A stretch of DNA of 64,000 bases from Aquanectria penicillioides (Eukaryota > Ascomycota > Sordariomycetes > Hypocreales > Nectriaceae): the NCBI GenBank assembly GCA_003415625.1, contig PYIU01000011.1, positions 1,501,001-1,565,000 on the forward strand, written 5' to 3'. Below, one piece after another: positions 58,876 through 64,000 of the stretch. Position 1 is the stretch's first letter. Each line of letters begins with the position of its first letter. The notes beneath the pieces are model-generated. The model saw only the letters and a program-made list of their open reading frames with translations. It had not been told where the DNA came from and searched no databases. Position numbers and translations under genes: made by a program.

Positions 58876-59858
58876 GATGTTTTTGTGTAAAAGCAAGTCC
58901 TGAGAAGCAGAACCCATTCGAAAACACAGGCGAGAGAAAGAGCACACGAATTGGTTCAGTATTAACCTTGTGTGAGTAAAGATTAAAAATGAAGGTTAAG
59001 AATCGGGGAGAATTTGTGCACCTATATATCTTGTTGCCGTCGACTACTGAGTGTCGAGGATAACATGACATCGATGATGGAGACAGGAGATAGCACCGCC
59101 ATGGAAGCTAGTCCCGTTTGGGACATGTACCAAATGACTCATGTTGAGCCACGCAGATTGTGGGTGAGCAATCCTCACACCTGCCCGAGAGGGAAAATGG
59201 CGACTCCGCAATCACCCGCTTTGATTCGTCCGGCATAACCGCGGCAGGGCGTGGGAGATGATATTTGATTGGTCTATCTGCACGGAATAACGGATCACCC
59301 GACAGCTTTCCTCCAATGGTCCGGAGGCGAAGAGTGTCGCTAATTACGGAGCGCTCTAGCACCCGTGCTAAGCGTGCATGTGCATGTACAGGGTAGGCGC
59401 GCCGAGAATCAAGGAAAATTGAGAAGCAAAGGCGAAGTGGCTTCATAATCTACACTTTATAGCGAAGTACAAGATCATCTAATCAGAGTATATGCGCTAC
59501 GGCGCAATGCGTAATATCATCAGTACTAGCTAGGTATTCTGACATGCTACATGTTGGCTCTTGCGTGTGTTTTTTAACTTGTTCGTGTACGCTAGCGGGG
59601 ACGGGCAATATGAAAGCTGCAGTCGGCAATCAAGATGCTAATAACGTTGGCTGAATCTTGCAAAGGTACCCATCGAATATATAGTCCTGAATTGAAATGA
59701 AACTTGTGGCCAACGAAATACGTAGACTGCCGATGGACTAACACCCGTGTTCTCTTCTCCAACGTGTAGAACTCGGAATTACTCTTTCAACACTTCAGCT
59801 TAAAGAATTAAGAGGAGGCAATTACCCATAGACTTCGTGACCCGATTCCGTATGCGAT
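58876..59858. other. Divergent intergenic region
   Basis: No gene seen. Presumed promoters for the glycosyltransferase (-) and the cysteine-rich membrane protein (+). Confidence 0.4.
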
Positions 59859-60819
59859 ATGCCGACTCGGTTCTACTGTCATTATTCGCTATTCCTAATG
59901 TTCATGCCATCATTTATTCCCTATTTAATTCTCCTCTCATGTTTGTCGAAGTCCGACGCCCTCATACCGCAGACAAGGGTGGATGATCACGCCAAATACC
60001 AGGAGAAGCGAGCTACGATTTCCACTGCTTTGTCAACCTGCGGCTATCTGACAGGCAACGTCTCGATTTCAAGAACGGCCTCCAAAGGATGCGACTGTCG
60101 CATTGAAACGCACTATAGCCTTTGGGGATTTTGTGCGACGAGTATCACTGCATCCAGTAACTGTGGTTTGGCAGCAGCAGGCTTTGACCAAGCCAAGTGT
60201 TCGAGTGGCTGCGGTCTGACGCAAAATACCAAGCTCACTACATTCACATGGTAAATCCAACATTGATCGGAGAGTCACACTGCTAACGTTTACCTCTTTG
60301 GCCAGTTCCGATCAGTATTACTGCTCCACGGCGCTACTGACGTAGGATGCCGATCACACTTACTCCTACATCGCCCGTGGTGATACAGCAGTGACAGATC
60401 ACTATGCAGTATCACCAACGGCAGACGCAACAGTAGATGCCCTGTCTGGCACTATTGTATCGAGTGGTTCTATTGCAGCGTCCACCTCGGGCATTATAGT
60501 GCTCTCAGGATCCGCCACGCAAACGAGTTCAACTACCGAAGAAAAAGTCGTCCACACAGCAAAGAATACTGGAGTAATCGTAGGAGAAGTCGTTGGGGGA
60601 CTAGCACTGATCTGCGCCACGGGTATTGCGGCTATCTATTCATTACGGAAAAGGAGAGGAGATCAACTCGATCCAGCCATTGACCCAACACCACCGGCAC
60701 ATCACCCGGCTGCATTTGAGACTAAGCCGACGTGGCAAAATGATGATTCAGTGCCGACATCCGAGCTTCCTGACGATTTGTTGACAAGACGAAACGCGCC
60801 AACAGAACTGCCTGCTTGA
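59859..60819 (+). CDS. Cysteine-rich, single-pass membrane protein with an in-frame TAG
   Basis: Two exons, 59859-60250 and 60306-60819, with a 55-nt intron. A signal peptide (FMPSFIPYLILLSCLSKSDA) is followed by a cysteine-rich ectodomain: STCGYLTGNVS, KGCDCRIETHYSLWGFCATS, SNCGLAAAGFDQAKCSSGCG and CSDQYYCSTALL. The Ser/Thr-rich stalk leads to the membrane helix GVIVGEVVGGLALICATGIAAIYSL and a basic stop-transfer LRKRRGD, then a short Pro-rich tail. The design is common in plant-associated Sordariomycetes (unknown function). TAG at 60343-60345, just after STALLT, interrupts the frame between ectodomain and stalk. No alternative acceptor in the right phase avoids it. The translated product would then be a soluble secreted protein of about 161 residues, or the gene is inactive. 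Confidence 0.65.
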
Positions 60820-61554
60820 CGGCACATTGCCACGAGGACTAGGAGCGACGAAAACAATGGATGGTGTGTTTGATAACGAAAACAACTATGTTGTCAATCG
60901 AGACAGGAGGATAATTGACTAAACTCGTGGCGTATAATGATAATGAATGCCAACGTGTGACAATGTTGCGTCGTGCCACATTTTTTGATGACATATTTAT
61001 TACCAATTCAGCCGGCCCCCTCGCTCCTGTTTCGATGCCATCACTTGTTATGAAGTGATTCGGACAGATTGTTGACCGTCTAGATTGTAGGCGATTTAGC
61101 GAATGCGAGACGACCTTTACGGGTCAGCACTGCGTGACTGCAACCGTGGCTCGTGAGTTGGATCCAAGCCGTCAGATTCCTTGCAACGAGAACTCTCGGC
61201 TAGTATTTTTGCATGCTATTCAGCCTCCATCTCCCCTCACTGCCTGGGAAATATGAGCTATACTGAATGTAGATTTATCCCAAGGATTTAACCAAGGTCG
61301 CAGCCTTCTTTGGAATGCAGGGAAGCATTGTTTTATCTGGCATAGTGTTGATCATAGGTGTGCTTATCTTACCACCCTCTTTCCAATGAGATGCATTAGC
61401 GGCCGCTGCCGGGCCGGTGTCCCGCAGTGAATAGAATCAATCCGGGGCTCATGGTTAAATGTAGGTTCTTTCGTGGGTACCACGATATCCGGAAAGAAGG
61501 CATTTCGTCAAAGCAACGCCATAATCGCATCACGGAAAGACAACAGGAAACAAA
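60820..61554. other. Intergenic
   Basis: Upstream region of the acyltransferase. No gene seen. Confidence 0.45.
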
Positions 61555-63108
61555 ATGGACTTTTTCCTAAAACTCCTAGGTGTTCGAGACCGCCGCATCC
61601 CACCCGCTATAGTGCTGACAGATGAAATTTTGCCGCTCCATGAATTTGACGATGCGTCAGATGTGAATCGAATCCTCATCTGCTGGACATTGAGATTTGA
61701 TGCTGTTCTTGATCCCAAAAGGCTTCACCATTCATTGCAGAGGCTGTTGAGTCTCGACGGGTGGAAAAAGCTTGGAGGTCGTTTTCGACTGAATAAGAAA
61801 GGAAAGATCGATATTCACGTTCCGGAAAGGTGGACGGACGAACGTCCTGCAGTGCGATATTCGCAGGAATATTTTAGCATCAACATCGAAGACCACAGAA
61901 TAGCCGCTCAGCTACCAACATCCTTAGCCGAACCATCTCTTCATCCCGCGCCATCGTTCTATCGATCACTCACAAGGAGTCCCACTCTGCTTACCAAGTT
62001 CGAGGACTACTTATACAGCGATGAACCAATGCTCTCTCTGCACATTGCCTCTTTCGAGAACGCGACTTTGGTATCATTGACGTGGCCACATATTGTGACC
62101 GACTTCATTGGCATGCAAGCATTAGTGAATGCTTGGAGTTTGATGATGAACGGCCACGAAGACAAGATTCCGCCGTTGGCTGGGGTTCATTATGACCCGC
62201 TCTATGAGATTGGCGTCATCGAACCGAAGCATCCTTACATCATGACAGCCACCCAACTCGGTGGATGGAAGTTTATATGCGCAATTGGAAGATTTATTCT
62301 CGACTTGTGGCTATGGCCTAGCATAGAGACGAGAATGATTGGTATTCCAAACAAAGCAGTTGCATTCTTGAAGAACGATGCAGTCCGGTATTTGACTGAT
62401 TCCGGATCCAATGAGGCCATTGTTAAAAGCAGCAAATCTTCGGAGCCCTTTCTTAGTGATGGTGATGTTCTGGCTGCTTGGCTCGCTAGAATGTCATGCC
62501 TCGCCTTGAAGCAGACATCAAATCGGACGGTTTCGATTATGAACTTCTTTGAGGCTCGACCTCGCGTGTCGCTTTGTCTCAAGACGAATGAAACCTCGGC
62601 AATCCAACCAGCATGCATTGGCAACGTCACCTTCCCAACTTATTCACATATTCCTGCTCAACAGATTTTGAATGGCCATCTAAGCCTAACGGCAGCAGTT
62701 GTTCGAAAAGCTATTGCTACTCAAGCAAACGAAGCAGAAGTGCACGCTTTGTTATACGCGTTGCGCAAGAGGCATGCCGATGGTAATCGCCTGCCGCTTC
62801 TTTATGGAGCAGCAGACAGTTTGTTCATTGTTGTCTCCAACACTACTAAAATGCGACTGGAGAGTTTTGATTTCTCTTCTGCTGTAATTACATGTATGAA
62901 GGACGACAAAAAGCCAGGCGTGCCAAACTATCAACATGCAGACTTCCTGGAGCCAAACAGTGTGGACAGAAACAAGTTTCACATCATTGGCAAAGATGAT
63001 TCTCAGACCTATTGGATCATGGGAATGTTACCAACGGGGGTGTGGAAATCAGTGGAAGATGAACTATCCAAACTTGTTGTCTCTGCTGATATAGTCGATC
63101 ATGAATAA
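61555..63108 (+). CDS. BAHD-like acyltransferase
   Basis: An uninterrupted 517-residue frame starting MDFFLKLLGVRDRRIPP. The CoA-dependent acyltransferase signature HxxxD is present as WPHIVTDFIG (His179, Asp183), in the expected position after a beta strand (LSLHIASFENATLVSLTW). N-terminal features such as LRFDAVLDPKRLHHSLQRLLS, LDGWKKLGGRFR and the second half VRKAIATQANEAEVHALLYALRK follow the two-lobed chloramphenicol-acetyltransferase/BAHD fold. The plant DFGWG motif is not conserved, as usual for fungal members. Such enzymes acylate hydroxyl or amino groups of secondary metabolites in the cytosol. The acceptor is unknown. No biosynthetic core gene lies beside it in this window, though the cluster could continue past the right edge. 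Confidence 0.8.
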   Translation: MDFFLKLLGVRDRRIPPAIVLTDEILPLHEFDDASDVNRILICWTLRFDAVLDPKRLHHSLQRLLSLDGWKKLGGRFRLNKKGKIDIHVPERWTDERPAVRYSQEYFSINIEDHRIAAQLPTSLAEPSLHPAPSFYRSLTRSPTLLTKFEDYLYSDEPMLSLHIASFENATLVSLTWPHIVTDFIGMQALVNAWSLMMNGHEDKIPPLAGVHYDPLYEIGVIEPKHPYIMTATQLGGWKFICAIGRFILDLWLWPSIETRMIGIPNKAVAFLKNDAVRYLTDSGSNEAIVKSSKSSEPFLSDGDVLAAWLARMSCLALKQTSNRTVSIMNFFEARPRVSLCLKTNETSAIQPACIGNVTFPTYSHIPAQQILNGHLSLTAAVVRKAIATQANEAEVHALLYALRKRHADGNRLPLLYGAADSLFIVVSNTTKMRLESFDFSSAVITCMKDDKKPGVPNYQHADFLEPNSVDRNKFHIIGKDDSQTYWIMGMLPTGVWKSVEDELSKLVVSADIVDHE

Positions 63109-64000
63109 GCTGATGGTATAAGATACATGTTATTGAATCTTTGCTTTCTTGCTAGTTGCTATTTAGTCGTATATACACTCGACGTCATCTGGTCTTGGGG
63201 TAATGAATTGAGTTTCTGGCCTCGCGCTCTTAGCCCTTTAACGTGACCAAGATCCCAGCGCATATGGAATTCTGAATCGTGCGATGAGAACTCTGTTGTA
63301 GGTTCTGAAAATTGCCCCCTACCATCCGGGTTAGTCTTTCGTCGATTGCGACAGACATCCCGTGCTATTCGAGGGTAGTAAATCTCGGGCAACGGGCCGA
63401 CAATCATGGGCCAGCTTTCAAGCCCAGGCTCTTCGATCATACAATCCTTTTAATAATTGCGGTCAGATATATCTAGGAGCGATCACAGCCGCGATTATTA
63501 TATGTGGCGTATTATGAATCTTAGTTCTGCCATTAATGGACTCCGCACGGCTATCATCCCCTCACACATGCCACCTTTACTAACGATTGAGCGAAAATTA
63601 GGCCTCAGGTCTTATTAGCTTGCCCACATGCAAGATGCTACATATCGGATACCGGACCGATCGGGGCCGGAAATAATTGCAATTTATCCGAAATAGGCAG
63701 ATTCTTCGTCTTTTAAAATTCGGAGACAGCCGCGTCTCTATTTCATCTTGCGAGTTGTTTAGGATGGTCTGATAGTCATTTGATAATCGGTTCTGCGGGC
63801 CAGTGTCTCCGCTAATGTCTGGCCCGCTCCTCATATGTGCCGCAGACATGCTCAAGTTTCCTGCAGGACACTTTTGCCGACCCAGACGTTTCCGATTGGC
63901 TTGAACAACCCGCACCAACAAGCTTAGTTTATGTAGTTGAATCTATTTATCCTGTTTGGGTTCTGTCTATTGAGGTGGTGCAAGCTGGACACAACAGAAT
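63109..64000. other. Right-edge region, no gene supported
   Basis: Two minus-strand frames (63159-63440, 63598-63921) are open, but neither shows a domain or acceptable splice continuation. They could be ends of a gene beyond the window. Confidence 0.35.

Noticed and set aside
1..64000. CRISPR arrays, operons or other prokaryotic systems
   Set aside because: No direct-repeat arrays. Gene structure is clearly eukaryotic with spliceosomal introns.

Overview
This window is nuclear DNA from a filamentous ascomycete, most likely a Sordariomycete and plausibly from the Hypocreales. That placement is inferred from gene families, not from a database match. The signs are short (42-150 nt) GT-AG introns in most genes, Zn2Cys6, HET, NACHT-ankyrin and F-box proteins, a dispersed 119-nt 5S rRNA gene, a PL4 rhamnogalacturonan lyase and a mitochondrial-type arginine enzyme. 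Intron-exon models below were built by eye from splice signals and reading-frame continuity. Most close exactly in frame.

Layout. 0-7 kb: the 3' part of a cysteine-rich secreted-type protein, a minus-strand 5S rRNA gene, a cytosolic-looking metzincin protease and a Dal5-type anion transporter interrupted by a 1-nt frameshift. 7-17 kb: a HET-domain protein, a secreted PL4 lyase (also with a 1-nt frameshift), an MDR oxidoreductase and, divergent from it, a small Upc2-like Zn2Cys6 regulator. 17-27 kb: a large F-box protein with an acidic N-terminus, a small Ser/Thr-rich secreted protein and an ankyrin protein. 27.8-36.5 kb: a 1609-residue NACHT-ankyrin NLR, a sugar-porter MFS transporter and a SnoaL-like protein.

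37-52 kb is a decayed accessory block. It holds a HeLo/kinase-like pseudogene (four nonsense codons plus a 17-bp tandem duplication), a truncated protein kinase, a transaldolase with one TGA, a broken aldo-keto reductase, a broken PhyH-type dioxygenase, a hAT transposase relic and a clean 155-bp MITE. Most of its nonsense codons can be explained by C:G to T:A transitions, as expected from RIP-like mutation. One gene in the block is structurally intact: a stand-alone N-acetyl-gamma-glutamyl-phosphate reductase with a mitochondrial leader. In fungi this enzyme is normally the C-terminal half of the bifunctional Arg5,6/ARG-6 protein, so it is the most unusual gene here.

52-64 kb: a gene-poor 3-kb stretch, a Kelch-propeller membrane protein, a DXD-type glycosyltransferase, a cysteine-rich membrane protein with an in-frame TAG, and a BAHD-like acyltransferase.

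Taken together, the window looks like a lineage-specific region rich in allorecognition genes (HET, NLR, HeLo/kinase), secreted plant-interaction proteins, transporters and decaying metabolic genes.
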